Assembly: GCF_900101075.1 (NCBI RefSeq)
Contig: NZ_FNFY01000001.1
Location: 1 to 64,000 of the forward strand
Length of the DNA: 64,000 bases
Direction: 5' to 3'
From: Lacicoccus qingdaonensis
GTDB taxonomy: Bacteria > Bacillota > Bacilli > Staphylococcales > Salinicoccaceae
The notes under the pieces are model-generated. The model worked only from the letters and a program-made list of their open reading frames with translations. It searched no databases and was not told the DNA's origin. Position numbers and translations under genes: made by a program. Below, in pieces: positions 29,619 through 40,930 of this stretch (its first letter is position 1; every line of letters begins with the position of its first letter).

Positions 29619-30959
29619 GTGGCTTTTGAATTTAAACTGCCGGATATCGGTGAAGGTATCCACGAAGGTGAAATCGCTAAATGGATGGTCGAAGAAGGCG
29701 ATGAAATCAAAGAAGATGACGTTCTGGTTGAAATCCAGAATGATAAAGCAATGGTGGAAATCCCGTCCCAGGTCGACGGTACAGTGACAAAAATTCACGT
29801 CCCTGAAGGGGAAGTGACAACTGTCGGTACAGTGATCGTAACAATCGATGACGGTTCTGAAGAGAACGGCGAATCTGAAGAGGAATCCAAAGACGAAGAG
29901 AAAAAAGAAGAAAAGTCCGAAGATGAATCAAAAGATGATTCTAAAGAAGATGACTCCAAAGATGAAGAGAAAGACGATTCCAAAGAAGACAAAGAAGCGC
30001 CCGAGTCTGAAGACAAGAAAGAGAAAAAATCTTCCGGCGGCCGTGTAATTGCTATGCCGTCCGTGCGCAAATTTGCACGTGAAGAAGATGTCGATATCAA
30101 TGAAGTGACAGGGTCAGGCAAAAACGGCCGTGTTACAAAAGAAGATATTGAAGCATTCAAGAGCGGCGATGCGCCGGCAGCATCAGAATCTGAAGAAGCG
30201 GCTTCCGAGGAAGAAACTCAGGAAGAGAGCCAGGTTGCTGCAAGTGCTTCACAAGGTTCACGCGAAACAAGAGAGAAAATGTCCGGCATGAGAAAAGCGA
30301 TCGCAAAAGCGATGGTAAACTCCAAGCAGACATCACCTCACGTGACGCACATGGACGAAGTCGTTGTCGACGAACTTTGGAATCACCGCAAGAAGTTCAA
30401 GGAAATCGCTGCGGAGCAGGGCGTTAAATTGACGTTCCTTCCATACGTAGTCAAGGCAATTGTGTCAACATTGAAGAAATTCCCTGAACTGAATGCATCA
30501 ATCGACAATGAAACGATGGAAATAATTCAGAAACATTACTATAATGTAGGTATTGCTGCAGACACTGAGCGTGGTCTGGTTGTACCAGTCATCAAAGATG
30601 CCGACACTAAATCAATGTTCGAAATTTCAAATGAAATTAACGCGCTTGCTGAAAAAGCGCGTGACGGCAAGCTGTCAGGTGACGAAATGAAAGGTGGATC
30701 CATGTCCATTTCGAACCTCGGTTCTGCCGGCGGATCCCATTTCACACCGGTAATCAACCAGCCTGAAGTTGCAATACTCGGTATCGGCCGCATTGAAGAA
30801 AAAGCAATTGTAAGAGATGGACAAGTTGTCCCGGCACGTGTTCTTGCGTTATCATTGAGCTATGATCACAGACAGGTTGATGGCATGAAAGCTCAAACTG
30901 CATTAAATCATATGAAGAGATTATTAAATAATCCGGAATTATTACTGATGGAGGGATAA
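29619..30959 (+). CDS. pdhC: Dihydrolipoamide acetyltransferase (PDH E2)
   Basis: Forms the core of the PDH complex and transfers acetyl from lipoate to CoA. The lipoyl domain (1-77) has Lys43 in the NDKAMVEIP motif. A highly charged Asp/Glu/Lys/Ser linker spans 80-140 instead of the usual Ala-Pro linker. The peripheral-subunit-binding domain (143-180) reads [15 protein letters not shown] second acidic linker follows (about 182-212), then the catalytic domain (215-446) with His417 in DHRQVDG. The start is GTG at 29619 after AAAGGAGG. Confidence 0.96.
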   Translation: MAFEFKLPDIGEGIHEGEIAKWMVEEGDEIKEDDVLVEIQNDKAMVEIPSQVDGTVTKIHVPEGEVTTVGTVIVTIDDGSEENGESEEESKDEEKKEEKSEDESKDDSKEDDSKDEEKDDSKEDKEAPESEDKKEKKSSGGRVIAMPSVRKFAREEDVDINEVTGSGKNGRVTKEDIEAFKSGDAPAASESEEAASEEETQEESQVAASASQGSRETREKMSGMRKAIAKAMVNSKQTSPHVTHMDEVVVDELWNHRKKFKEIAAEQGVKLTFLPYVVKAIVSTLKKFPELNASIDNETMEIIQKHYYNVGIAADTERGLVVPVIKDADTKSMFEISNEINALAEKARDGKLSGDEMKGGSMSISNLGSAGGSHFTPVINQPEVAILGIGRIEEKAIVRDGQVVPARVLALSLSYDHRQVDGMKAQTALNHMKRLLNNPELLLMEG

Positions 30960-30964
30960 GTAGA

Positions 30965-32371
30965 ATGGTAGTTGGAGATTTTCCTATTGAAACAGATACA
31001 ATTGTAGTTGGTGCAGGTCCTGGTGGGTATGTTGCGGCAATCCGTGCAGCTCAGACAGGTCAGAAAGTGACAATCGTAGAAAAAGAAGCATGGGGTGGCG
31101 TATGCCTTAACGTCGGATGTATTCCGTCGAAAGCAGTCATCTCATCATCACACCGTTACCAGGAAGCACTCAACTCTGAGGAAATGGGTGTTAAAACTGA
31201 AGGTGTCAGCCTTGATTTCTCTAAAGTACAGTCATTCAAAGAGAGCGTCGTTGATAAATTGGTCGGCGGTGTCGAAGGCCTTCTTAAAGGAAACAAAGTA
31301 GACATGGTCAAAGGTGAAGCTTACTTCGTCGATAACAACACGATGAAAGTGATGGATGAAAAGCAGTCACAGACTTACAAATTCAAAAATGCGATCATCG
31401 CAACAGGTTCACGCCCGATCGAAATCCCAGGATTCAAATTCGGCGAGCGCATCATCGATTCAACAGGTGCACTCGCACTTGAAGAGAAGCCTGAGAAACT
31501 GATCGTCATCGGCGGCGGCTATATCGGTACAGAGCTTGGTACTGCATATGCGAACTTCGGTACTGAAGTGACGATTCTTGAAGGCCAGAGTGATATTCTC
31601 GGCGGATTCGAAAAGCGTATGACTTCTCTTGTAAAACGCAACCTTAAGAAAAAGGGTGCGACAATCGTTACAAAAGCTATGGCCAAATCTGCTGAAGAAA
31701 CAGAAAACGGCGTGAAAGTCACTTATGAAGCCAAAGGTGAAACGCACGAAGTTGAAGCGGACTACGTACTTGTTACAGTCGGCCGTAAACCGAACACTGA
31801 AGAAATAGGTCTGGAAGAGCTTGGCATCAAAAAAGATGACCGCGGCCTGATCGAAGTGGACAAGCAGTCCAGAACTTCAATCGACAACATTTTCGCAATC
31901 GGCGATATCGTCCACGGACTACCGCTTGCGCACAAAGCAAGTTATGAAGGTAAAATTGCTGCAGAAGCAATCGCCGGTGAAAAATCAGAAGTTGATTATA
32001 TCGGTATGCCTGCAGTATGTTTCACAGAGCCTGAACTTGCAACTGTCGGATTCAACGAAGCAGATGCAAAAGAAGAAGGCTATGAAGTTGTTACAGGACA
32101 GTTCCCGTTCGGTGCAAACGGACGTGCACTCGGCCTGAACAAGTCTGACGGCTTCGTCAAAGTTGTCGCACGCAAGGACGACGGGCTTGTACTTGGTGCT
32201 CAAATCGCAGGTGACGGTGCTTCGGACATCATTGCCGAACTCGGTCTTGCAGTTGAGACAGGCATTACTTTAGAAGATATTGCCCTGACGATCCATGCAC
32301 ACCCTACTTTAGGTGAAATCCCGATGGAAGCGGCAGAAGTTGCACTCGGCCGTCCAATCCACTCTATGTAA
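30965..32371 (+). CDS. pdhD: Dihydrolipoamide dehydrogenase (PDH E3)
   Basis: FAD-dependent enzyme that reoxidises dihydrolipoamide with NAD+. The N-terminal FAD motif [12 protein letters not shown] is near residues 15-26, the redox-active disulfide is in [13 protein letters not shown] near 44-56, and the NAD-binding [10 protein letters not shown] is near 180. The C-terminal dimer interface has the catalytic HAHPTLGE near 445. The length of 468 is typical. It is the last gene of pdhABCD and is followed by a terminator. Confidence 0.97.
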   Translation: MVVGDFPIETDTIVVGAGPGGYVAAIRAAQTGQKVTIVEKEAWGGVCLNVGCIPSKAVISSSHRYQEALNSEEMGVKTEGVSLDFSKVQSFKESVVDKLVGGVEGLLKGNKVDMVKGEAYFVDNNTMKVMDEKQSQTYKFKNAIIATGSRPIEIPGFKFGERIIDSTGALALEEKPEKLIVIGGGYIGTELGTAYANFGTEVTILEGQSDILGGFEKRMTSLVKRNLKKKGATIVTKAMAKSAEETENGVKVTYEAKGETHEVEADYVLVTVGRKPNTEEIGLEELGIKKDDRGLIEVDKQSRTSIDNIFAIGDIVHGLPLAHKASYEGKIAAEAIAGEKSEVDYIGMPAVCFTEPELATVGFNEADAKEEGYEVVTGQFPFGANGRALGLNKSDGFVKVVARKDDGLVLGAQIAGDGASDIIAELGLAVETGITLEDIALTIHAHPTLGEIPMEAAEVALGRPIHSM

Positions 32372-32380
32372 TAAATATTT

Positions 32381-32407
32381 AAGGCGTCTTTATGACGCCT
32401 TTTATTT
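32381..32407 (+). terminator. Terminator of pdhABCD
   Basis: An 8-bp stem (AAGGCGTC / GACGCCTT) with a 5-nt loop is followed by TTTATTTTT. Confidence 0.85.
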
Positions 32408-32437
32408 TTGAATTATATATGTGTGAGGTGAATAAAA

Positions 32438-32713
32438 GTGAACGAGGGATTCAGCTATCCACTGGATGAAGACTGGTCGACTGAAGAGATAGTCGCGGTC
32501 GTCGAATTTTTTGAAGCGGTTGAAACCGGTTATGAGGAAGGCATCCCGGCCGGAGCGCTTAAAGGACACTACAAAAACTTTAAGCAGGTCGTACCGACGA
32601 AAAGTGAAGAGAAAACATTGTTTAAAGAGTTTAAGGAAAGAAGCAGTTTTGAACCTTTCACTTTGACTAGACAATTGAAAGACTCGGGAGATGGAGACAT
32701 CTTAAAACCATGA
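32438..32713 (+). CDS. UPF0223 family protein
   Basis: A 91-residue acidic protein of the UPF0223 (YktA) family. The SYPLDEDWSTEEIVAVVEFFEAVE segment followed by YKNFKQVVPTKSEEKTLFKEFE-type residues is characteristic. Its position directly after pdhD matches the staphylococcal backbone. The function is unknown. The start is GTG at 32438 with GAGGTG about 8 nt upstream. Confidence 0.85.
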   Translation: MNEGFSYPLDEDWSTEEIVAVVEFFEAVETGYEEGIPAGALKGHYKNFKQVVPTKSEEKTLFKEFKERSSFEPFTLTRQLKDSGDGDILKP

Positions 32714-32718
32714 TGACT

Positions 32719-32743
32719 TGCGGGATTCAGCTCCTGCATTTTT
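32719..32743 (+). terminator. Probable terminator of the UPF0223 gene
   Basis: A 7-bp stem (TGCGGGA / TCCTGCA, one G-T pair) with a 6-nt loop is followed by TTTTT, just after the stop codon. Confidence 0.6.
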
Positions 32744-32845
32744 AAATTAAGATATAAAATAATGATTATTGTGATTAATATTATATGAATCAGGGTAATA
32801 TTCAAAAGAGAACATACAAAAAAGACATAATTACAGGAGGTCCCT

Positions 32846-33880
32846 ATGGCTAGACGAGAATACACTCAAACTATACGGCCGGTCCGCCGGATCGCAGAAA
32901 AAATATTTGGCTGGCTGGCATGGCTTGGATTACTTATAGTTGCCGGTGGTCTTTTATTTTTCTCACTGGTAACGGTGAATGACCAGGCATTTGTCGATGA
33001 GTTTACAACACAAATGGAACAATCTTTTGAAGCTCAGAATATTGAAGGCTTCACACCTCAAGAACTGACACAGGGTGCACTTAACACACTGAACAGTTTC
33101 TGGATGGTAGCATTATATTTAATTTTACCCTTAATTTTAGGTCTTTTCGGCTTATTGACAATGAGAAGACGCATCCTATCAGGTTTCCTGATGCTGCTTG
33201 CAGGTATACTGTCAGCACCATTGGTAATCGGTGTCATTACAGGTCTGATTCCTTTATTCTTCATCATCTCGGCAATACTGCTATTTGTCAGAAAAGATGA
33301 AGTGATCATGGATCCGGTTGACCCGATGGACCGTGGCGGAGTAAGAGACCGCGAGGATGATCCGAATGTTGGACCTGTCGGCCGCGAACGCGACTTAGAT
33401 CGTGACCGAGACTTCGAACGCAGACAGCAGCTCGAGCGCGACCGTGAATTTGAAAGAGACCGCGGTGCTGCCGCGTACGATGACGATGTCCGTACCGACC
33501 GTGATTACAGAGATGACGGCCGCCGTGATGCTCATCGTGACGATGATATCGAGGCGACACGCAAATTCAACAAAATTGATGACAACGACAGCAGAGATTC
33601 AAGCCGCAACAACTATGTGGACGGCAACATTGATTCATCTGATGCAGTTGAACCTGTTACGGATGAAGAATACAACCGCACACATGGCATGGAAGTTGAA
33701 AATGAACGCCGTTCAGGCTCGGCACGCGAGCGCGGAGGCAGAAGACGCGAGAAAGACAACGCGGCCAACTTCGATGCACGCGAAGACGTCGACCGTGAAG
33801 GCAGAAACTACGGCTACGACAACGATGCGTCAACAGAACGCCGTCAAAATGTAGACCGCAGAAACAATGATGACTTGTAA
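32846..33880 (+). CDS. DUF4064-like membrane protein with long charged tail
   Basis: A 344-residue protein. The N-terminal part (1-150) has four predicted helices (about 22-42, 86-106, 109-131 and 132-148) and resembles the DUF4064 family found in staphylococci. Residues 150-344 form a long, probably disordered cytoplasmic tail dominated by Arg, Asp and Glu, with RDRD/ERDRE-like repetition near 165-215. It contains no Cys. AGGAGG precedes the ATG at 32846. It is monocistronic, with a strong terminator after it. The function is unknown. Confidence 0.7.
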   Translation: MARREYTQTIRPVRRIAEKIFGWLAWLGLLIVAGGLLFFSLVTVNDQAFVDEFTTQMEQSFEAQNIEGFTPQELTQGALNTLNSFWMVALYLILPLILGLFGLLTMRRRILSGFLMLLAGILSAPLVIGVITGLIPLFFIISAILLFVRKDEVIMDPVDPMDRGGVRDREDDPNVGPVGRERDLDRDRDFERRQQLERDREFERDRGAAAYDDDVRTDRDYRDDGRRDAHRDDDIEATRKFNKIDDNDSRDSSRNNYVDGNIDSSDAVEPVTDEEYNRTHGMEVENERRSGSARERGGRRREKDNAANFDAREDVDREGRNYGYDNDASTERRQNVDRRNNDDL

Positions 33881-33892
33881 TAATATAATTTG

Positions 33893-33919
33893 AAGCCCAC
33901 ATTCATGTGGGCTTTTTTT
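33893..33919 (+). terminator. Terminator of the DUF4064-like gene
   Basis: A 9-bp stem (AGCCCACAT 33894-33902 with ATGTGGGCT 33905-33913) is followed by seven T. Confidence 0.9.
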
Positions 33920-33940
33920 ATTACAGATGTTATGGGGAGT

Positions 33941-34012
33941 ATGCAGGGACCCGCGAGCATGTGATACGAGTTTAATACACGTTCGTCCGACCCACGAACA
34001 TTTGATAAACCA
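33941..34012. repeat. 41-bp hairpin repeat, one degenerate and one intact unit
   Basis: Two GACCC cores lie exactly 41 bp apart (33948 and 33989). The second unit is intact, with GTTCG / CGAAC arms (33981-33985 and 33995-33999) around a 9-nt loop and a TTTGATAAAC spacer after it. The first lacks its left arm. The core and spacer match the third hairpin at 18560 (GACCC, TAATAAAC). Confidence 0.7.
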
Positions 34013-34073
34013 CAACTACACCCCGGCAAACCCTTCTTCAGTGCAAAAAGTCACCATTTTTTTGAAATGCATA

Positions 34074-34087
34074 TGTAATCGTTACCA
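34074..34087. promoter_or_regulatory. CcpA cre-like site upstream of the BASS transporter-ilvD unit
   Basis: TGTAATCGTTACCA matches the cre consensus TGWAANCGNTNWCA at 13 of 14 positions. It lies 81 bp upstream of the predicted -35 box, a position compatible with CcpA activation or roadblock-independent repression. Confidence 0.6.
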
Positions 34088-34167
34088 ATGTGATGAAATC
34101 AATTCGGAGGACTGATATACAATTAAGTGAAACGTTACAAGATTCTAAAAATTTAAAAATAAAGCTA

Positions 34168-34196
34168 TTGACCGGCGCGGAAATCTGATATTATAA
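34168..34196 (+). promoter_or_regulatory. Predicted promoter of the BASS transporter-ilvD unit
   Basis: TTGACC (34168-34173) and TTATAA (34191-34196) are 17 bp apart, 39 bp upstream of the transporter start. Confidence 0.5.
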
Positions 34197-34235
34197 GTGC
34201 TATTAAATAAATTTACATAGAATGGGGTCTTGTTT

Positions 34236-35222
34236 ATGAATGCTTTAATTCGTTTCAGTCAGTTTGTCGGCAATACATTTGCTGTCTGGGCATTGGTATT
34301 TGCTGTTCTGGCATTTGTATTTCCATCCGGATTCAGCTGGATTGCGCCTTATATTTCAATCCTGCTCGGAATCATCATGTTTGGAATGGGGCTTACTTTG
34401 AAACTCGGTGATTTCAAGGAGGTTGTTAAGGCTCCAAAGGCGGTACTGTTTACAGTGGCTGCTCAGTATATTGTCATGCCGCTCATCTCGGTACTGCTTG
34501 TATGGGTGTTCCAGCTGCCGGCAGAAATCGCGATCGGTGTCATTCTTGTCGGATGTACACCGGGCGGTACTTCATCGAACGTCATGACGTTCCTTGCAAA
34601 AGGCAACGTGGCGGTTTCGATCGCTGCGACTTCGATTTCCACGCTGCTTGCGCCGGTTGTTACACCGATGCTGACTTTATTGCTGGCCAGTGCACTGCTG
34701 CCTGTATCATTCATGGATATGTTCATTTCAATCGTACAGATTGTATTGATACCGGTTGTTGCGGGTGTTGTTGTCAATTACCTGCTCGGCGGTGAAAGAG
34801 TCGAAAAAGTGGTCGGTGTTTTACCATTGGTGTCAGTTGTTGGTATAATTGCTGTAATCGCAGCTGTCGTTTCGACGAATGTGCAGAACATCATCGAGAC
34901 AGGATTGTTGATTTTCGCTGTGGTCATTCTTCATAACCTGCTGGGATATGGTGTCGGATTTGTGATCGGCAGATTGCTCCATTTCAAAGTGCAGGACCAG
35001 AAGGCGATCTCCATCGAAGTGGGTATGCAGAACTCTGGGCTTGCGGCAACGCTTGCGGCCGCTCATTTCTCACCGATTGCAGCTGTTCCGGGGGCAATAT
35101 TCTCGGTATGGCACAATATTTCAGGCTCGCTTGTTGCGAACTGGATGAGTAAAATGGAAAATGACGACGATGATAACTCAGAATTGGAAGAGACGGGTAA
35201 GACGGAAGAAATAATTAATTAA
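34236..35222 (+). CDS. BASS-family (bile acid:sodium symporter type) transporter
   Basis: A 328-residue membrane protein with about 9-10 helices. MFGMGLTLKLGDF near residues 50-62 and VGCTPGGTSSNVMTFLAKG near 107-125 are the two crossover-helix signatures of the BASS superfamily, and VGMQNSGLAATLA near 265 is the third. Bacterial members move organic acids with sodium (PanS carries ketopantoate; YocS-like proteins are unassigned). The ATG at 34236 follows GGGG by about 9 nt. Only 15 nt separate it from ilvD, so a role in 2-oxo-acid traffic is a reasonable inference. Confidence 0.85.
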   Translation: MNALIRFSQFVGNTFAVWALVFAVLAFVFPSGFSWIAPYISILLGIIMFGMGLTLKLGDFKEVVKAPKAVLFTVAAQYIVMPLISVLLVWVFQLPAEIAIGVILVGCTPGGTSSNVMTFLAKGNVAVSIAATSISTLLAPVVTPMLTLLLASALLPVSFMDMFISIVQIVLIPVVAGVVVNYLLGGERVEKVVGVLPLVSVVGIIAVIAAVVSTNVQNIIETGLLIFAVVILHNLLGYGVGFVIGRLLHFKVQDQKAISIEVGMQNSGLAATLAAAHFSPIAAVPGAIFSVWHNISGSLVANWMSKMENDDDDNSELEETGKTEEIIN

Positions 35223-35237
35223 AAGGCGGGAGAATTT

Positions 35238-36947
35238 ATGGCAGAGAAAAAAGATCTTAGAATCAACAGTAAAGTATATACGGAAAGTAACGTCAAGGCA
35301 CCAAACCGTGCGATGCTCCGTGCGGTCGGCTTCACTGATGAAAAGTTTCAGATGCCGCAGATCGGTGTCGCGAGCAACTGGGCGGAGACGACGCCATGCA
35401 ACATTCACCTGAATGATCTTGCGCAGTTTGCAAAAGAAGGTGTGAGCGCGTCGGGCGGTGTGCCGATCCAGTTCAATACGATCACGGTTGCAGACGGTAT
35501 TGCGATGGGGACCCAGGGCATGCGTTTTTCACTGCCTTCAAGAGATATCATCGCCGACTCCATCGAGACGATGGTCGGCGGACAGAGTCTGGACGCACTG
35601 GTCGCTATCGGCGGCTGTGACAAGAACATGCCGGGCTGTGCGATCGCAATGGCGAACTTGAACGTCCCTGCAGTATTCGTCTACGGCGGAACGATTTCAC
35701 CGGGCAGACATAAAGGCGAGGATGTCGACCTGGTCAGCGTGTTCGAAGGTGTCGGCAAATGGAATAACGGCGAAATCGATGATGAGGAATTAAAAGGCAT
35801 CGAATGTAACGGCTGTCCGGGTCCCGGCGGCTGCGGCGGCATGTATACGGCGAATTCCATGGCTGCAGCGCTTGAAGCGATGGGCATGAGCCTTCCGGGG
35901 TCGGCGTCAAACCCGGCAGTATCAAAAGACAAGGAACAGGATGTATACGAAGCGGGCCAGGCGGTACTGAACCTGCTGGAAAAGGACATCTATCCTAAAG
36001 ACATCCTGACTAAAGAAGCATTTGAAAATGCGATTACTGTCGTATACGCCCTCGGCGGTTCTACGAACGCTATACTTCACCTGCTGGCGATTGCACATGC
36101 AGCAGAAGTGGAACTGTCAATCGACGACTTCAACGTGATGCAGGAAAAAGTACCGCATCTGGCTGACCTCAAGCCGAGCGGAAAGTACGTCTTCCAGGAC
36201 CTGTACAATGTCGGCGGTGTACAGGGTGTCATGAAGTATCTATATGAGAACGGCCTGATCCACGGTGACTGCCTGACGGTTACGGGCAAGACGATCGCGG
36301 AAAACCTTGAAGCGGTCGAGCACCTCAAAGAAGGTCAGGATGTCGTCATGCCGCTTGATAACCCTAAACGTGCCGACGGTCCGCTCATCGTACTCAAAGG
36401 GAACCTTGCACCGCTTGGTGCAGTCGCTAAAGTGTCCGGCGTGAAAGTACGCCGTCACGAAGGGACTGCCAAAGTGTTCGATACCGAGCAGGAAGCGATC
36501 GACGCGGTCATGGCGAACGACATCGTCAAAGGCGACGTCGTCATCGTCCGCTATGTCGGACCGAAAGGCGGACCGGGCATGCCTGAGATGCTGTCACTGT
36601 CCAGCCTGATTTCAGGTAAAGGACTCGGTGAAGATGTCGCGCTCCTTACTGACGGCAGATTCTCCGGCGGTACACGCGGGCTGGTCGTCGGCCATATTGC
36701 GCCTGAAGCGCAGGAAGGCGGACCGGTGGCACTCGTTCAGACGGGTGACACGGTAACGATCGACCAGGACACTAAAGAAATCACCATGCACGTGTCCAAT
36801 GAAGAAATGAAAGCACGCGCAGATAAGCTCGAGCTGCCGCCGCTGTATAAAAAAGGCGTTCTTGGAAAGTATGCGCATATCGTATCCAACTCTTCGCTTG
36901 GAGCCGTGACCGATTTCCTTAACAGAGACGATCTTTATCAGAAGTAA
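35238..36947 (+). CDS. ilvD: Dihydroxy-acid dehydratase
   Basis: Fe-S dehydratase that makes 2-oxoisovalerate and 2-oxo-3-methylvalerate in valine and isoleucine synthesis. Cluster Cys residues are visible at Cys54 (TTPCN), Cys127 ([10 protein letters not shown]) and near 200 ([12 protein letters not shown]). The C-terminal substrate-binding [10 protein letters not shown] is near 475. The length of 569 is normal. It shares a transcript with the upstream transporter and is cut off from ilvB by a strong terminator, so it is outside the T-box-controlled unit. Confidence 0.97.
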   Translation: MAEKKDLRINSKVYTESNVKAPNRAMLRAVGFTDEKFQMPQIGVASNWAETTPCNIHLNDLAQFAKEGVSASGGVPIQFNTITVADGIAMGTQGMRFSLPSRDIIADSIETMVGGQSLDALVAIGGCDKNMPGCAIAMANLNVPAVFVYGGTISPGRHKGEDVDLVSVFEGVGKWNNGEIDDEELKGIECNGCPGPGGCGGMYTANSMAAALEAMGMSLPGSASNPAVSKDKEQDVYEAGQAVLNLLEKDIYPKDILTKEAFENAITVVYALGGSTNAILHLLAIAHAAEVELSIDDFNVMQEKVPHLADLKPSGKYVFQDLYNVGGVQGVMKYLYENGLIHGDCLTVTGKTIAENLEAVEHLKEGQDVVMPLDNPKRADGPLIVLKGNLAPLGAVAKVSGVKVRRHEGTAKVFDTEQEAIDAVMANDIVKGDVVIVRYVGPKGGPGMPEMLSLSSLISGKGLGEDVALLTDGRFSGGTRGLVVGHIAPEAQEGGPVALVQTGDTVTIDQDTKEITMHVSNEEMKARADKLELPPLYKKGVLGKYAHIVSNSSLGAVTDFLNRDDLYQK

Positions 36948-36960
36948 TGAATAATAAAAT

Positions 36961-36992
36961 CCGGACGATGATTGTGATCGTCCGGGTTTTTT
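36961..36992 (+). terminator. Terminator of the transporter-ilvD unit
   Basis: A 9-bp perfect stem (CCGGACGAT / ATCGTCCGG, arms 36961-36969 and 36977-36985) is followed by TTTTTT. Confidence 0.9.
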
Positions 36993-37087
36993 ATGCTTAT
37001 ATACCGTAATCCGGACAAGACGATACAGTAAAGCACAAAAAAACTTTTAAAATTTTAAAAAAACCGAACTATGCATTATGAAATCAT

Positions 37088-37101
37088 TGTAATCGTTTTC
37101 A
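37088..37101. promoter_or_regulatory. CcpA cre site upstream of the ilv-leu operon
   Basis: TGTAATCGTTTTCA matches the cre consensus TGWAANCGNTNWCA at all 14 positions. It lies 44 bp upstream of the predicted -35. In Bacillus subtilis CcpA activates ilv-leu from an upstream cre, so activation is plausible here. Confidence 0.7.
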
Positions 37102-37145
37102 ATTACTAAAATTTAGACAATTTAAAAAATATCTGATAAAAACGG

Positions 37146-37174
37146 TTGATTTCTTTGGCGAAAGGCTGTAATAT
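37146..37174 (+). promoter_or_regulatory. Predicted promoter of ilvBNC-leuABCD-ilvA
   Basis: TTGATT (37146-37151) and TAATAT (37169-37174) are 17 bp apart. The transcript would start near 37181 and carry the T-box leader. Confidence 0.65.
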
Positions 37175-37256
37175 AACTCTCAACATCATATTACAGAAAT
37201 ATCAGACTAGTTCAGAACTGAATATTCTTTAAAAGCTTTGAAGGGAATTTAAAGTT

Positions 37257-37592
37257 ACAACTATTGATTTAAAGAGAATGGGGCACGGCTGAAAACCCAG
37301 ATCGATATTAACTTTATGCTCATCCCTGAGCGTTGTGCTGAAAGGTGGATCACTTACTAGGCACAACCGGGTGGCCGCACTCGTTAAGTAAACGGACTGC
37401 ATGGGGTAAGTCATAAATTAAATGGAATGACCGCCATAAATTAACTCCTTATTAACATTTACCTCTTCTTACAACATGCAGTCCATAAGGCTGCTGCCGC
37501 GAGGCAGTCGCAAATTTGGGTGGTACCGTGAGCAAATGAACTCTTTTCTCCCCATTGTTACTTTGTAGCAGTGTGAGAAAAGAGTTTTTTTA
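37257..37592 (+). promoter_or_regulatory. Leucine-type T-box riboswitch leader
   Basis: The conserved T-box core GGGTGGTACCGTG lies at 37518-37530 and can form the antiterminator. The competing terminator has a 12-bp stem (37539-37550 with 37575-37586) followed by T. Stem I can be traced: base ATTTAA (37267-37272) pairs with TTAAGT (37384-37389), AGAGAA (37273-37278) faces the specifier loop, and CTC (37380-37382) sits at the specifier position, giving leucine. A 7-bp stem (GTTGTGC / GCACAAC) forms an upper part. Uncharged tRNA-Leu would allow read-through into ilvB. Confidence 0.9.
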
Positions 37593-37628
37593 TTAAAATA
37601 TTATGTGATTGAATGAGGAGGTTTTTCA

Positions 37629-39361
37629 ATGAAGACAGAACTTGCAATTAAAGAGGCGCAGTTGAACAGTAGAATTGAAGAAGATTTTATAACGGGTGCG
37701 GATGTCTTAATTGAAGCATTAGTTAATCAAAAAGTTGATACAGTTTTTGGCTATCCTGGAGGTGCTGTGTTACCGATTTATGATGCACTCCATAAGAGCG
37801 ATGCATCATTCAATCATATTTTATGCAGACACGAGCAAGGTTTGATACACGCAGCTGAAGGATATGCAAGGACAACCGGCAAAGCCGGCGTGGTAATTGC
37901 TACAAGCGGTCCAGGTGCGACAAACCTGATCACCGGTATTACGGATGCAATGATGGACTCGCTGCCGGTCGTATGTTTCACCGGCCAGGTGTCATCGGCA
38001 GTCATCGGTACAGACGCATTCCAGGAGGCGGATGTAATAGGGCTGACGACTCCTATTACGAAATATAACTACCAGGTTTCAGATATCAAAGATTTACCGA
38101 GAATAGTAAGAGAAGCATTCCACATCGCAACGACAGGCAGACCGGGTCCGGTAGTCGTTGATATACCGAAGAACATTTCACAGGAAGTTGTAACGGAAAC
38201 ATTCGATACAGAATTCCATCTTCCGGGCTATCAGCCGACAGTCAATCCGAATCCTCTGCAGATAAAACGCGTAATGAATGCATTGAAAACAGCTAAAAAA
38301 CCAGTAATACTGGCCGGAGCGGGTGTACAGTTCGCAGGGGGCAGTGAAGAATTGAAAGAGTTCGCTGAAAAGCATAAGGTTCCGGTAACGACGACACTTC
38401 TTGGTCTTGGGACTTTCCCAGGCACCCATGAACAGTCACTCGGCATGGCAGGCATGCACGGTTCATATGCAGCGAACATGGCAATATCCGAATCAGATTT
38501 ACTGATCAATATCGGCGCACGCTTCGACGACAGGCTGACAGGGGCGATCAAACACTTTGCACCTGACGCAAAAGTTGCCCATATCGATATCGACCCGGCT
38601 GAAATCGGCAAGAACATTGAAACGCACATCCCGGTGGTCGGCGATGCAAAAGAAGCATTGAAGCGTATGCTCAATTCACCGGTAGAATGTGACGATCACA
38701 GCGAATGGTACCAGAAAGTCATGGACAACAAAGCAGATTCACCATTCTGGTATGAGCGCAGTGACGATCTGATATCACCACAGTGGCTGATCGAACAGAT
38801 ATATGAAGAAACCAACGGTGAAGCCATCGTTACAACGGACGTTGGACAGCATCAGATGTGGACGGCACAGTTCTACAAGATGGACCAGCCGAACCGTTTC
38901 GTGACGAGCGGCGGCCTCGGCACAATGGGCTTCGGCCTGCCGGCGGCACTCGGCGCCCAGCTGGGTGACAGGGATGCCACTGTCGTGGCGATTGTCGGCG
39001 ACGGCGGCTTCCAGATGACAATGCAGGAAATGCAGACGCTGAAGCATTACAACCTGCCGGTAAAAGTGGTCATAGTGAACAATGAGGCCCTCGGCATGGT
39101 CAGACAGTGGCAGGAAGAGTTTTATGAAGAGCGTTATTCAGAATCACTTCTGGATCAGAATCCGGACTTCGTAAAACTTGCAGAAGCGTTCGGCGCTGAA
39201 GCCTTCCAGGTGAAAGATGAAAATAAAGTCCGGGAAACATTGAAAAGTGCATTTGAACATGACGGTCCTGCGCTGATCGATGCAAGAATCGTCAAGTTGG
39301 ACCTTGTATTCCCGATGGTTGCACCAGGTAAAGGAAATCACGAAATGATAGGGGTGAAACC

Positions 39362-39374
<13 letters not shown>
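37629..39374 (+). CDS. ilvB: Acetolactate synthase large (catalytic) subunit
   Basis: ThDP- and FAD-dependent acetohydroxyacid synthase, the first common step of valine, leucine and isoleucine synthesis. The catalytic Glu is in [15 protein letters not shown] near residue 65-79, and the ThDP motif runs from [13 protein letters not shown] near 457 to the NN pair near 484. The length of 581 is typical. The ATG at 37629 has GAGGAGG 8 nt upstream, right after the T-box terminator. It overlaps ilvN by 13 nt. Confidence 0.96.
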
Positions 39375-40913
<1,539 letters not shown>

Positions 40914-40930
40914 TGAAAGGATGATTGGCA

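Noticed and set aside
37100-37260. CodY boxes upstream of ilvB
   Set aside because: Several A/T-rich stretches (for example AATTTAGACAATT near 37109) resemble the CodY motif but each has four or more mismatches; in such AT-rich DNA this is not convincing.
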